Assembly: GCA_003452655.1 (NCBI GenBank)
Contig: DMNR01000445.1
Location: 3,426-16,836, forward strand
Reading direction: 5' to 3'
Length of the DNA stretch: 13,411 bases
Source: Actinomycetota bacterium
GTDB lineage: Bacteria; Actinomycetota; Actinomycetes; S36-B12; UBA10799
Translations under genes and position numbers: made by a program
The notes under the pieces: generated by a model
Seen by the model: only the letters and a program-made list of their open reading frames with translations
What the model was told of the DNA's origin: nothing
The model's database searches: none
Shown here: positions 1 through 7,835 of the stretch, piece after piece
Numbering within the stretch: the stretch's first letter is position 1
Layout of the letters: every line of letters starts with the position of its first letter

Positions 1-1271
1 TCGTCCTGTTCGGCCTGGTCGGGGCGAAGCACACGGTCGGGGTGGTTGCGTTCGGCGTCCAAGAGGGCGGCGGGCAGGTGCATCCGCACGGCTGCTTCCA
101 CGCCCCAGGTCGACCACGTTGACGACTGCCGGTGGAGCGCATCGAACACCCGGCTGATCGCCTGATCGACGTCTACACCGTCGGCGCCAACGTGTTCGCG
201 TGGCGCCAGGGTGTGACCAAGGATGCCGTCGCCGTCGAAACCAGCTTGGGCCATCTCCGCTTCCCACCCGGCCCGCAGCTCGTCGGGGTGGGGTGCGGGC
301 CCGTCGGGTTTGGGCGCCCGGGTACGCAGCCGGACACCCTGCATCATGCGGTGATAGGTGCGACCCGAATGAAGAGCCCTGCCTCGACCCTCCGGGCTCC
401 CGACCTCGTCGCGCACCGCAGAGGCGATGTCCGCGGCACGTTTGGACCACAGGCTCCGGAGCTCGGCGGGGATCCCGACGATCTCCCGGGCGGCGCCGGT
501 GGGTGCCGACCACTCGACCCCGAGTCGGTCGGTCAGCTCCGATTCGAGCGCTGCCAGGTAGCGGGCGTTGCCTACCGCCGATGATGCGTAGATGGCCTGG
601 CCGTCCAGCGCCCGCCATTTCTCGTCGCCCTCGATGCGTCCTTTGTTCAGCACGGCGCAATGGGTGTGGAGTTGCGGGTCGCCCGACCGGCTGGTGCGGT
701 GCTGCCAGCGAGACACGATCAGCCCCTCGACGCGCTCGTGGTTCACCCCGTTTCGGCCGGTTCGTGTCCACGCAGCTTCGCGTTCGATCCAGTCGATGAC
801 CGAGGTGATCGCAGCATCATGGGCGGCCTCAACTGCGCTCATGACCTCGCTGTCACCGATCGCCCAAAGGGCCGACACCGACTTTGGCGGACTGAAGGTG
901 AGGTCGTATGCGGCGCAGGGCCGGCGCGATCCCCGCATGGCCTCCTCCTTGCGAATCGTCGCGACCTTCTCGGCGGTCGGCTCGGCCAGTCCACGAATCC
1001 GGTCCTCGGCCCGCTCGGTCCAGGTCTTGTAGGTCGCCCACCGGGCACCCATCTGGACGCCCTCGGGTGTTTCGCCTCGGCCGTAGAGGGCCTCCATGGC
1101 GTCGCTTTCGGGGTCGATCTCGCCGACCAATCCGAGTTTCTCGGCCTCGGCCCCGGTCCAGCGGCCGCACCGCTCACCCTTGCCGCCGTAGTACTCCATC
1201 GAGTCCTTGGTGACGCCTTTGGACAGGTACTCGTGACCAGCGCCTGCCCCGATCTTGCCGATCGACAGCAT
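1..1271 (-). CDS. MobF-family (TrwC/TraA-like) conjugative relaxase, N-terminal part
   Basis: Relaxases of this class nick one strand at the plasmid transfer origin, stay covalently attached through a tyrosine, and usually carry a C-terminal helicase. The frame is open from the left edge to an ATG at 1271, giving 423 residues; the C-terminal part, including any helicase, lies outside the window. Visible hallmarks are MLSIGKIGAG at the N-terminus (family members often start MLTIGK), a tyrosine pair Y27-Y28 as nucleophile candidates, YDLTFSPPKSVSAL from residue 122 (the conserved acidic/PPKSVS motif), and the HUH metal site with H191, H202 and H204 in QHRTSRSGDPQLHTHCAVLN. The spacing of 11 then 2 matches the H150/H161/H163 triad of TrwC. 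No strong Shine-Dalgarno sequence precedes the ATG, which is chosen because it gives the family N-terminus. The family call is very secure; whether the element is a plasmid or an integrated element cannot be told here. Confidence 0.95.
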   Translation of the reverse strand, partial: MLSIGKIGAGAGHEYLSKGVTKDSMEYYGGKGERCGRWTGAEAEKLGLVGEIDPESDAMEALYGRGETPEGVQMGARWATYKTWTERAEDRIRGLAEPTAEKVATIRKEEAMRGSRRPCAAYDLTFSPPKSVSALWAIGDSEVMSAVEAAHDAAITSVIDWIEREAAWTRTGRNGVNHERVEGLIVSRWQHRTSRSGDPQLHTHCAVLNKGRIEGDEKWRALDGQAIYASSAVGNARYLAALESELTDRLGVEWSAPTGAAREIVGIPAELRSLWSKRAADIASAVRDEVGSPEGRGRALHSGRTYHRMMQGVRLRTRAPKPDGPAPHPDELRAGWEAEMAQAGFDGDGILGHTLAPREHVGADGVDVDQAISRVFDALHRQSSTWSTWGVEAAVRMHLPAALLDAERNHPDRVLRPDQAEQD

Positions 1272-1290
1272 CTCAAGCCGTCTTCGCAGA

Positions 1291-1328
1291 GGTGTGTTCG
1301 GGTGCCACTGATGGCGAACATACACACC
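1291..1328. repeat. Imperfect inverted repeat upstream of the relaxase (oriT or operator candidate)
   Basis: The left arm GGTGTGTTCG (1291-1300) and the right arm CGAACATACACACC (1315-1328) are complementary apart from a four-base insertion in the right arm, with a 14-base centre. It lies 20-57 bases upstream of the relaxase ATG. MobF relaxases recognise a hairpin-forming inverted repeat next to nic, so this is the best oriT candidate visible. An autoregulatory operator or an mRNA leader hairpin would look similar. Confidence 0.45.
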
Positions 1329-1587
1329 GGGTTTGCCCGTTCATCGAAAGATGCAAGTGTCTGTAGTACTGGGTAGTAGGGGGTGGGGTTGGTTGGCGGG
1401 CGGGCTGGTCCATGTGGCACGTGCTGCGGATGTGCGGGGGTGGTGATGCTGCTGGCCGGTCAGGCAGATGGGGCCGGGTCGGTGTCCCGGGTGGTGCGCT
1501 GAGGTTGACGATGCTGGCTGACCTGGGACTGGGCCGCAGCTGCAAGGTTGCTGGCTGCGCGGCTGGCGGTGGGCCGGGCGTTTGCGA

Positions 1588-1727
1588 TTGTGGGCAACGC
1601 CCCACCCGACTCTTATGGGGCTTGTCCACACGAGCTGGCGACCGGCAACGCGGTTGTCCCCATCCCGGCGATGCACCACCGGGGCGATACCCCATCTAGG
1701 TCGTGACGCTGGCGGGTTGTGGGCAAC
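1588..1727. repeat. Two copies of TTGTGGGCAAC (1588-1598 and 1717-1727)
   Basis: An exact 11-base sequence occurs twice in the same orientation, 129 bases apart, in the non-coding region between the relaxase and the small HTH-like gene. The second copy is flanked to form a dyad GGTTG-TGGG-CAACC. Two copies are too few to call iterons; they could be a binding site pair or a chance match. Confidence 0.3.
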
Positions 1728-1861
1728 CGCCTCGGCTCGGGGGCGAACGGTTCCACCATTCGGTTCAGGGCACGGGCTGCAAGGCCTCGTCGCCACCCCC
1801 AGGACCATTCACACTCGTGCCGGGTAGCAACGGCACCGTGGTCCGACGGTCGGGCCGGAGC

Positions 1862-1865
1862 GGAG
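1862..1865 (+). promoter_or_regulatory. Ribosome binding site deciding the 1874 start
   Basis: GGAG at 1862-1865 lies 8 bases before the ATG at 1874. The same frame is open further upstream to an ATG at 1703, but that stretch has no comparable site and reads as Gly/Pro-rich low-information sequence, so the internal ATG is preferred. Confidence 0.6.
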
Positions 1866-1873
1866 ATGAGGCA

Positions 1874-2287
1874 ATGGCCAAAAGGCGGACCGAGTTGGAA
1901 GCCCGGCTGCTCGAAGAGCACGAGCGCGTGCTCACCGTGGTGCAACGTTGGCAGTCCGAGCAGCAAGCGGTGGACGAGGTCCGCGCCTCGCTGGCGGACG
2001 CGGAGGCACGACTGGACAAGGCCGTACTCGAGGGTGCCGACCTAGGTGACCGATCCATGGTGGCGCGCCTGCTAGATGTCCCGGAGGCTCAAGTCCGGAA
2101 AGCAATCGCGGCGGCCCGGCGTTCGGTGAAGCAACGATCCGCAGATGGCCAGTCCGGTAATGCGGAACCGCCATCACCTTCCAGACCGGACCCCGCAGGG
2201 GACGCCAGTGGCTCGAGCAATGTTGCCCTGGCCGCTACGAATGACGCGGAGGAGCCGACTTCACCCAAACATCGCGTCGTCAGTTAG
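1874..2287 (+). CDS. Small coiled-coil protein with a helix-turn-helix-like segment, unknown function
   Basis: This 137-residue protein is not one I recognise. Residues 1-52 are charged and heptad-like (RTELEARLLEEHERVL and onward), predicting a long coiled coil. Residues 60-83 (RSMVARLLDVPEAQVRKAIAAARR) have the spacing of a helix-turn-helix, followed by a basic stretch. Residues about 88-137 are Ser/Pro/Asp-rich and probably disordered. The start has a good GGAG site 8 bases upstream. The gene diverges from the relaxase across the putative transfer-origin region. A small DNA-binding protein in that position could be a relaxosome accessory factor or a regulator of transfer genes; this is inference from context. 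An unrelated cargo gene remains possible. Coding status is fairly likely, function is open. Confidence 0.65.
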   Translation: MAKRRTELEARLLEEHERVLTVVQRWQSEQQAVDEVRASLADAEARLDKAVLEGADLGDRSMVARLLDVPEAQVRKAIAAARRSVKQRSADGQSGNAEPPSPSRPDPAGDASGSSNVALAATNDAEEPTSPKHRVVS

Positions 2288-2639
2288 CGCCATCGATGGC
2301 AAGTGTGTGCCGACTGCCCTGATCAAGCACGTCGGTGCGCACAGCTGCTAACCAAGCGATGAGGGTTGTGTGGTGCAACGGAATTGGACGCTCCCACGAT
2401 AGTTCGCATGACAAGGCGGTGATCTTGGGGGCTTGTGGTACGGAGGGAAGCGAGTGACCTCCGGATCTGGACCAACCGGAGGGGCTCAGCTCATAGTTCC
2501 GGACCTCGGTTGTCGACGAGTGAGCAACGTCATGAGCGTCTCCGGCACCCCAGGGGGACGCATCACGCCCGTATCTCAGCCGGGGATTCGACGATAGGTG
2601 AGCGCTCCTCGGCTGCCGCAAAGCGATAGGTGCAGACCG
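2288..2639. other. Gene-free spacer between convergent genes
   Basis: The 352 bases between the stop of the small HTH-like gene and the stop of the giant NTPase gene show no convincing coding frame, tRNA or insertion-sequence end. The one notable structure is a 7-bp inverted repeat at 2458-2482. As a convergent junction next to a change of gene content it could hold a junction between transfer and defence modules, but I see no repeat pair that would mark one. Confidence 0.45.
2458..2482. terminator. Weak candidate bidirectional terminator hairpin
   Basis: CCTCCGG (2458-2464) and CCGGAGG (2476-2482) form a 7-bp GC-rich stem with an 11-base loop between two convergent genes. No T-run follows on either strand, so an intrinsic terminator is only weakly supported. 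Position is the main argument. Confidence 0.25.
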
Positions 2640-5600
2640 TTATTCGGAGAAGGGCGCGAGACTGCTCACTCCGGCGACGACGAGGGCGTCTACTACGCGC
2701 TGCCACTCGGGGAGCAGGCCGGCGTCGTCCGCCTGGGTACGAGTTCTGATCAGCCACGGGGACAGAAGGAAGGTGCTGTTCGCTATTGGGTTGGGGTCCG
2801 GGAGCAACAACGCCTCAATCCAGGGCAGCCCGATTCGAACCTGGTCGTCGAGTGCAATTGAGCCGAGGAAGCTGACGAGGTGATCGACGCATTCCGGCAG
2901 ACCGGTTGCGGCAGGAAGCCACCGTTCGACGGCGGGCGCCAACACCAACGGGTCCCACCACACGATCGGGTCGTTACGCAGCTCGGCGTACAGGTATCCG
3001 ACTTCAATAGCGGCGTTCGGCACGAGCGAAGCCAGCGTGTCGTCCCCGCGCCACCCGCCGTCGAACGGCCTGTGACCCGACTCATGCAAGGCGATGACGT
3101 GGGGAACTACCTCCGGCCATAGCCGGCTCGCCGTCGCAGCGCGATCTGGGTGCTCCTCTGCCGCGGCCGACAGAGACCGGAGGAAGCTCCCGAGCAGCCT
3201 GGTGCTGTCAGCGAATGCAGTGATGTGCTTGAAGACCGGGGCATCGTCACCCATGGCAGCAATGGTCAGGAGCGCACGAGCCGCTACTAATGCGTGAGTA
3301 CTGCGACTGTCCATGTCCTCCTCATACGAAAGAAGTGAGCGGCGGTGCGCAGCGAGGACCACGTCGAGCAGCTTTCGCGCCCGCACCGAGATGCAGGCTC
3401 CGGCCATCGACGCTGGCGCAAATGCCCGAATCGCTGGGTCAAGGCGCAGAGGATTGATCTTGTGGTCAGCAGTATCGGCGAGCGTTTGCTCCACGGGATC
3501 CGCGAGGATGGCCAAGTTGTGACGCTGGGACTTGTCATTCCAATCGCCGAGTACGCTGTCGCGCATCGACTCGATCGCAATGTCGAGAGCGATTTGATGA
3601 TGGCACTGACCCTGCTCGACGCACGGCACGCGCCAGACGTGATCGAGGCCCCGGGCCAGATGCAATCGAACCTCGTGTGCGGCAGCATTGGCAAAGAGAG
3701 CGCCGCCCCCGATGGCACGATCGAAGGTCGTCGATCCATCGGTGCCATCGACTTCTACACGCACTGCCTCGGCATGCGGAAGCAGTAGCAACGGTAGGAC
3801 GCGTGCGGCACTCCGGTTTGCGCCCTGCTCGAAGTAGGATTCCTCGAATTCAAGTTGCTGTGGCGATCCTTCAGCGACCTGAAGCACCGTGTCCGCAGCG
3901 AACCCCAAGAGCTCGTTTGGCACCTCCACGCTGCGCAATAGTCTCGCCTCCAGCGCCCTGGCGGAGACAGCCGCGGGTACATCCCACGGATCGCTGACCC
4001 CGATCGCGGGCGGACACTCAAGCAGCTCGCGCGCTGTCATGAGATCGACCGCAAGGTCTTTGGCGTCAAACCGATCCGGCTGCCCACGCATAGGCTCGAT
4101 GCAGTAGCGGCCCGTGAGCCGCATAGACGCTTGTGAGCGCTCCAACTCCTCAGTGTCCGGCCTCATCGCCTCCACAATCTCAGCGGGCGGCTCGCTCTCA
4201 ATTCGCAGCCCATTGTCAGTCCGCTCTGCCCGATACGTGTCGCGATCCAAAACACTGGCCCACGCCCGTATCGGCAACAGCTGCTGCTCAATGTCGGCGC
4301 CGGTGAGAGCGCCAATGCCTGAACCCTCGTCCTCAGCCGCGGCCTCGATCTGGCGACGAGCAGTCGCAACTAAATTCTCACCCACGCCCCGTAGCTCAGC
4401 AGCCCGTTCATCGTCCGAGTTCACAACGAGAAACCCCGCTGCCTCGCGAAGCGACCAAGACCGCCGCTCGAATGCAACGATCCTCTCGGATGATGCAGCG
4501 AGCATGCTGTTCTCGCTAGCAACGCGGTCGAACTCTCTGAACCACGCAACTGGCTCGACCAGGTACGGATCGAGCAGGCGGTCCGCCTTCTCGATGTGGC
4601 GCACAAGCAATCCAACTACTAACCCGAGCATCGCCAGGTTCTCGCAACCGTCAAGCAGGATCGGCACGATGTCTGCGAGTGGAATGTCGGCCCCGATGAT
4701 CTGATCGCATCGCTGCTCTAGGGCTTGCAAGGCACTCATACACGGGTATGGCCCGACGCCCGTTCCGCGGTACCAGCGCCATACATTCCCGTCGCCGACG
4801 TAGCTGCGCTGCGTGCCACTGACGCGCAGCTCGGTGCGGTATGCGTCGAGGTTGGGGTCTTTGCCGACTCGACCGGATGAATCGAGGTCCGTCAGCGTGC
4901 GAGCACGTACCAAGGCAGCGTGGTTGAGCATGCGATTCAGGACGACAACACCGTTGCTCAAGTCGGTTCGGAACAACGCCAAGAAGGGCCCGCGATACGC
5001 CGCAGAGAGCGGTGCAACGCCGAGACGCGGGTCGTGACGCCGGATGCCATCCTCACGGGACAAGGAGCCGGCCGTCTCCTCATCGAGGTAGTAGGCCTCT
5101 GTCAGCTCGGCAAGAAAACCGCGGCGGTACTCTGCAAGCGCGTGTCCTGCGAAAGGCTCTTCCACCGCTGGCGCCAGCCGCGATGGAGCGGCCTGCGCCA
5201 ACCGGCGAAGGATGGTCTCGCCATCGGAGCTGAGATCCGGCCCCAAGGTCGCGAGCAACTCGACAACAATCTCATCTGTGATTTCTCGCGGAATCTCAGT
5301 TCGCTCACGCCGGCGGCGGCCGTAGCCGATCCCTGTGAACAGTGAGCCGTACGTCTCATTCAACTCTCGACTGTCTTCGACCTCTTCGGGCGTTCGATCC
5401 GCTCGTGCCTTCGCTGCAGTCGCACGCTGTTCGCCAAGACCAACGTCCGCAGCATCACATGCCGCGACAAGACGGTCGCAAAGGCGCGCTCGAAGTGGAT
5501 CACCGGCCGGTGTTCCAGCAACGACGAGTGCCCTCAGCCAGCCGAGGAGCACGTCCTTGATATGTTCACCGGACCACCACGGCGTCTCGTCATCAAGCAG

Positions 5601-7832
5601 GAGACCAATCAGCGGTTCGACGGCGAGGATGCGAACGAGTCCCGATTTGTCGCGCAGCCGTTGAGAGACAATGCGGCAGAGCCGCTTCAGGCCCTCGCCC
5701 TCCCCGCCGCACAGCTCTGGCCACGCATCGGCTAGTACCGGCCCCGGGTCGCCCATAGTCAGCAATGCCTCACCGGGCACGTCTCGCCATCTTTCGCCGT
5801 GCCCGGCCTGGGCGAGCGCGTCGAAGGCCGACTGAAACCGGGTGAACCTGCCTACTAGTGGATTCGAGACGGTGGCTGGTGCTCCAAGCAGCTCCTGACA
5901 CGCGAGGCGCGCCGCTCCGAGCGCCCAGCGCGGCACGCCCGCGTCCTCAAGTTTGGCGCCAAGATCGCCGCTGAGCAGCAGACGCGCGACTGCGTACCGG
6001 CGGACCTCATCGTGGGCGAATTCGGGGCGGACTTGGAAGGGGTCATCCACTGCCCTCCGCAACAGCCCGTCGTGCCGGAGTCCCTCAAGCGCAGTTGGAT
6101 CGATCGCTTCGACTACACCGAGCGGATCACCACCCAACAGGTGGAGGTCCGCGAGTCGCAGCATCGCGGTACTGCGAGCTCCCGGCGTGCCGCGGTCCGA
6201 TTGTTCGTTTCGGCGAACCAGACCTTCCCACACTTGCCTCATCGCATCGGCGTCGCTCAGAGGAATTCCTGAGATGCCGCTGCGAACTAGCAGGTCAATG
6301 ACCACGGGCCGCCGCAGCAGCTCGCGCGAGTGTGCGTTCGCCGCAAGGTTGGATAGTTCGTCGAACTCGGCGACAACTTCGTCGACCTGCGAGTCGGTCA
6401 GCTCGGCGACCAAGAATTCGACGACATCGACGCCAAACCGAGCGGCGAGCGCATCACGGACGACTTCCTTCTGGTCGGCTGCGCTCACGGCGACGACGCC
6501 GATGTCCGCGTCGTGTGCCGCGTCGATGAGGTAGCGGAGGTGTTCGCCTCTGCCCTCGGCCACCGCGTCGGCACCGTCGATCACGAGCAGTCGTCGTGGC
6601 GCGCTCAATTCTGTGAGTAGAGCTGCAAGCGGGGATCCAAGCATGTTCGCGAACTCGAGCGTTGTTCCGGGTAGGTGACGTAGGTTGATGCAGATGACCT
6701 GTGCGGCATCGAGGTCCGCGGCAGCAGAAGCCCCAGTGGAGCCGAGGACAAGGGCGCTCTTGCCGACTCCCGAGTCGCCGTGCGCGACCACCGCGGTGCC
6801 AGTCTTGGCCAGGGAGAGCAACCCGGCTGCGATTTCGCCGCGATCGATATGCAGGCTGTGTGTGCCGTCGCTCGACGTGATGGTGTCGCTTGTCGACGAG
6901 CGCGCTTGCTTGTTGAGGTGGTCGAGCGCCTTCCAACCCTGCTCATGACGGCGGACTTTCGTGTCGAGCGCCACGTGAGCGTCGCGCCGGAGCAGAGCGA
7001 GATCGATGGTGGCGGCTCTCGGCGCGTAATCGGCCGCCAGAGCGACAAGTCGGTCTCGTAGCCGCGCCGCGCCTTCGAGGTCGCGACCTCGCGCTACTGC
7101 TACGAGGGAGTTCAGGCTGTTCGCCCAATCCGTCTCATCCGGCGATTCGAGTCTTGGCATGAGGACGGTGAGTCGCGATAAGAGTTCCCATGTGCGGTGC
7201 TGCACGAGCGCATCGTCGGGGTCGGTGATCTGAAGGCCGATTAGTGCGGCTTTGACGAGACCTTCGACTTGGTCGAGACGACCACGCAAAGCCACGGAGT
7301 GCTTTTGCGGAGTGCGCACGAGTTCGAAGAAGCCCGAGGCTGCCATCTGGAGCGCAGCAATCTGGGCAAGTTCGGAGAGCTGCTGCGCGTGATCCTGCGT
7401 GCCAGCGACGACGAGGGCGAACCGCTTGGCGGGTCCGTCGGTCGGCGCATTTGCCACGTCACGTACGAAGTCGCCAATGAGCTTCTTGGTCGGCAGGTCG
7501 CTCTGCACAATGTTAGGCGATCGGCGCACGCCGATCGCGAGGACAAGTGAAGGCTCAGTTTCGTCGTTGCGCGAGGCGCTCACGACAAGGTCGTCGACCG
7601 CATGCTCAGGCGCCTGCTGGAATGCGACACTGATAGCGCGGCGCCCATCCCCAAGTTCGCTAGCAGCATCACCGAGGAGGAGGCGCGTTAGGTAGCCTGC
7701 TGCGACCTTCCGCTCGAAGGTGACCCCACCGCCGCCCGTGGAGTACGGGCTAACGCCCGGCGGTGGCGACTCGTCGATTGCTTGTGGCAAGTCGCTGGAG
7801 ACGCTCGTCTGGTAGCTCTCGGGTTCCGTCAT
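2640..7832 (-). CDS. Giant STAND-type P-loop NTPase with N-terminal Cap4-like nuclease-fold domain; candidate antiphage ATPase
   Basis: This 1730-residue cytoplasmic protein has three parts. Residues about 35-200 (GGGGVTFERKVAAGYLTRLL, then VDDLVV at 79-84 and LAIGVRRSPN around 98-107) resemble the layout of Cap4/DUF4297-type PD-(D/E)xK nuclease domains. However, the usual Q/E-x-K is G101-V102-R103, so catalysis is doubtful. Residues about 330-560 form the NTPase: Walker A GDSGVGKS at 352-359 (K358), Walker B LLVIDGAD ending at D422 with D419, then a winged-helix-like stretch. Residues about 600-1730 are mostly helical without a recognised catalytic motif, and include a Trp/Gly-rich patch at 1011-1029. 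STAND proteins use such C-terminal regions to sense ligands, and Avs antiphage proteins share the nuclease-STAND-sensor order. The start ATG has a strong GAAGGGTGAGG upstream. It is transcribed divergently from hsdM. The NTPase call is secure; the defence role is inferred. Confidence 0.85.
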   Translation of the reverse strand: MTEPESYQTSVSSDLPQAIDESPPPGVSPYSTGGGGVTFERKVAAGYLTRLLLGDAASELGDGRRAISVAFQQAPEHAVDDLVVSASRNDETEPSLVLAIGVRRSPNIVQSDLPTKKLIGDFVRDVANAPTDGPAKRFALVVAGTQDHAQQLSELAQIAALQMAASGFFELVRTPQKHSVALRGRLDQVEGLVKAALIGLQITDPDDALVQHRTWELLSRLTVLMPRLESPDETDWANSLNSLVAVARGRDLEGAARLRDRLVALAADYAPRAATIDLALLRRDAHVALDTKVRRHEQGWKALDHLNKQARSSTSDTITSSDGTHSLHIDRGEIAAGLLSLAKTGTAVVAHGDSGVGKSALVLGSTGASAAADLDAAQVICINLRHLPGTTLEFANMLGSPLAALLTELSAPRRLLVIDGADAVAEGRGEHLRYLIDAAHDADIGVVAVSAADQKEVVRDALAARFGVDVVEFLVAELTDSQVDEVVAEFDELSNLAANAHSRELLRRPVVIDLLVRSGISGIPLSDADAMRQVWEGLVRRNEQSDRGTPGARSTAMLRLADLHLLGGDPLGVVEAIDPTALEGLRHDGLLRRAVDDPFQVRPEFAHDEVRRYAVARLLLSGDLGAKLEDAGVPRWALGAARLACQELLGAPATVSNPLVGRFTRFQSAFDALAQAGHGERWRDVPGEALLTMGDPGPVLADAWPELCGGEGEGLKRLCRIVSQRLRDKSGLVRILAVEPLIGLLLDDETPWWSGEHIKDVLLGWLRALVVAGTPAGDPLRARLCDRLVAACDAADVGLGEQRATAAKARADRTPEEVEDSRELNETYGSLFTGIGYGRRRRERTEIPREITDEIVVELLATLGPDLSSDGETILRRLAQAAPSRLAPAVEEPFAGHALAEYRRGFLAELTEAYYLDEETAGSLSREDGIRRHDPRLGVAPLSAAYRGPFLALFRTDLSNGVVVLNRMLNHAALVRARTLTDLDSSGRVGKDPNLDAYRTELRVSGTQRSYVGDGNVWRWYRGTGVGPYPCMSALQALEQRCDQIIGADIPLADIVPILLDGCENLAMLGLVVGLLVRHIEKADRLLDPYLVEPVAWFREFDRVASENSMLAASSERIVAFERRSWSLREAAGFLVVNSDDERAAELRGVGENLVATARRQIEAAAEDEGSGIGALTGADIEQQLLPIRAWASVLDRDTYRAERTDNGLRIESEPPAEIVEAMRPDTEELERSQASMRLTGRYCIEPMRGQPDRFDAKDLAVDLMTARELLECPPAIGVSDPWDVPAAVSARALEARLLRSVEVPNELLGFAADTVLQVAEGSPQQLEFEESYFEQGANRSAARVLPLLLLPHAEAVRVEVDGTDGSTTFDRAIGGGALFANAAAHEVRLHLARGLDHVWRVPCVEQGQCHHQIALDIAIESMRDSVLGDWNDKSQRHNLAILADPVEQTLADTADHKINPLRLDPAIRAFAPASMAGACISVRARKLLDVVLAAHRRSLLSYEEDMDSRSTHALVAARALLTIAAMGDDAPVFKHITAFADSTRLLGSFLRSLSAAAEEHPDRAATASRLWPEVVPHVIALHESGHRPFDGGWRGDDTLASLVPNAAIEVGYLYAELRNDPIVWWDPLVLAPAVERWLPAATGLPECVDHLVSFLGSIALDDQVRIGLPWIEALLLPDPNPIANSTFLLSPWLIRTRTQADDAGLLPEWQRVVDALVVAGVSSLAPFSE

Positions 7833-7835
7833 CGC

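Larger units (their letters stand above)
1272..1873. other. Gene-free divergent region between relaxase and small HTH-like gene; likely transfer-origin/regulatory region
   Basis: About 600 bases separate the divergent starts of the relaxase and the 137-residue protein. The open frames here are Pro/Arg/Gly-rich translations of GC-rich DNA without good ribosome sites or recognisable motifs, so I do not call a gene. The region contains an imperfect inverted repeat next to the relaxase start, two GTAGTA copies exactly 10 bases apart, a G-rich run, and an 11-base sequence present twice. A non-coding block immediately upstream of a relaxase gene is where oriT is usually found in conjugative elements. 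That role is inferred from position and repeats, not from a recognised nic sequence. Confidence 0.5.

Noticed and set aside
1703..1873. 57-residue N-terminal extension of the small HTH-like protein from an ATG at 1703
   Set aside because: Gly/Pro-rich low-information sequence without a ribosome site; GGAG precedes the internal ATG at 1874.
1273..1966. Several open frames of 95-155 codons on both strands in the relaxase-upstream region
   Set aside because: Pro/Arg/Gly-rich products typical of GC-rich non-coding DNA, overlapping each other, no motifs or ribosome sites.
2289..2300. Perfect 12-bp palindrome GCCATCGATGGC just after the small HTH-like gene
   Set aside because: A few such palindromes are expected by chance in 13 kb; no T-run or partner site makes it functional-looking.
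2280..2621. 113-codon minus-strand frame in the convergent spacer
   Set aside because: No recognisable motif, poor start context, overlaps the end of the small HTH-like gene.
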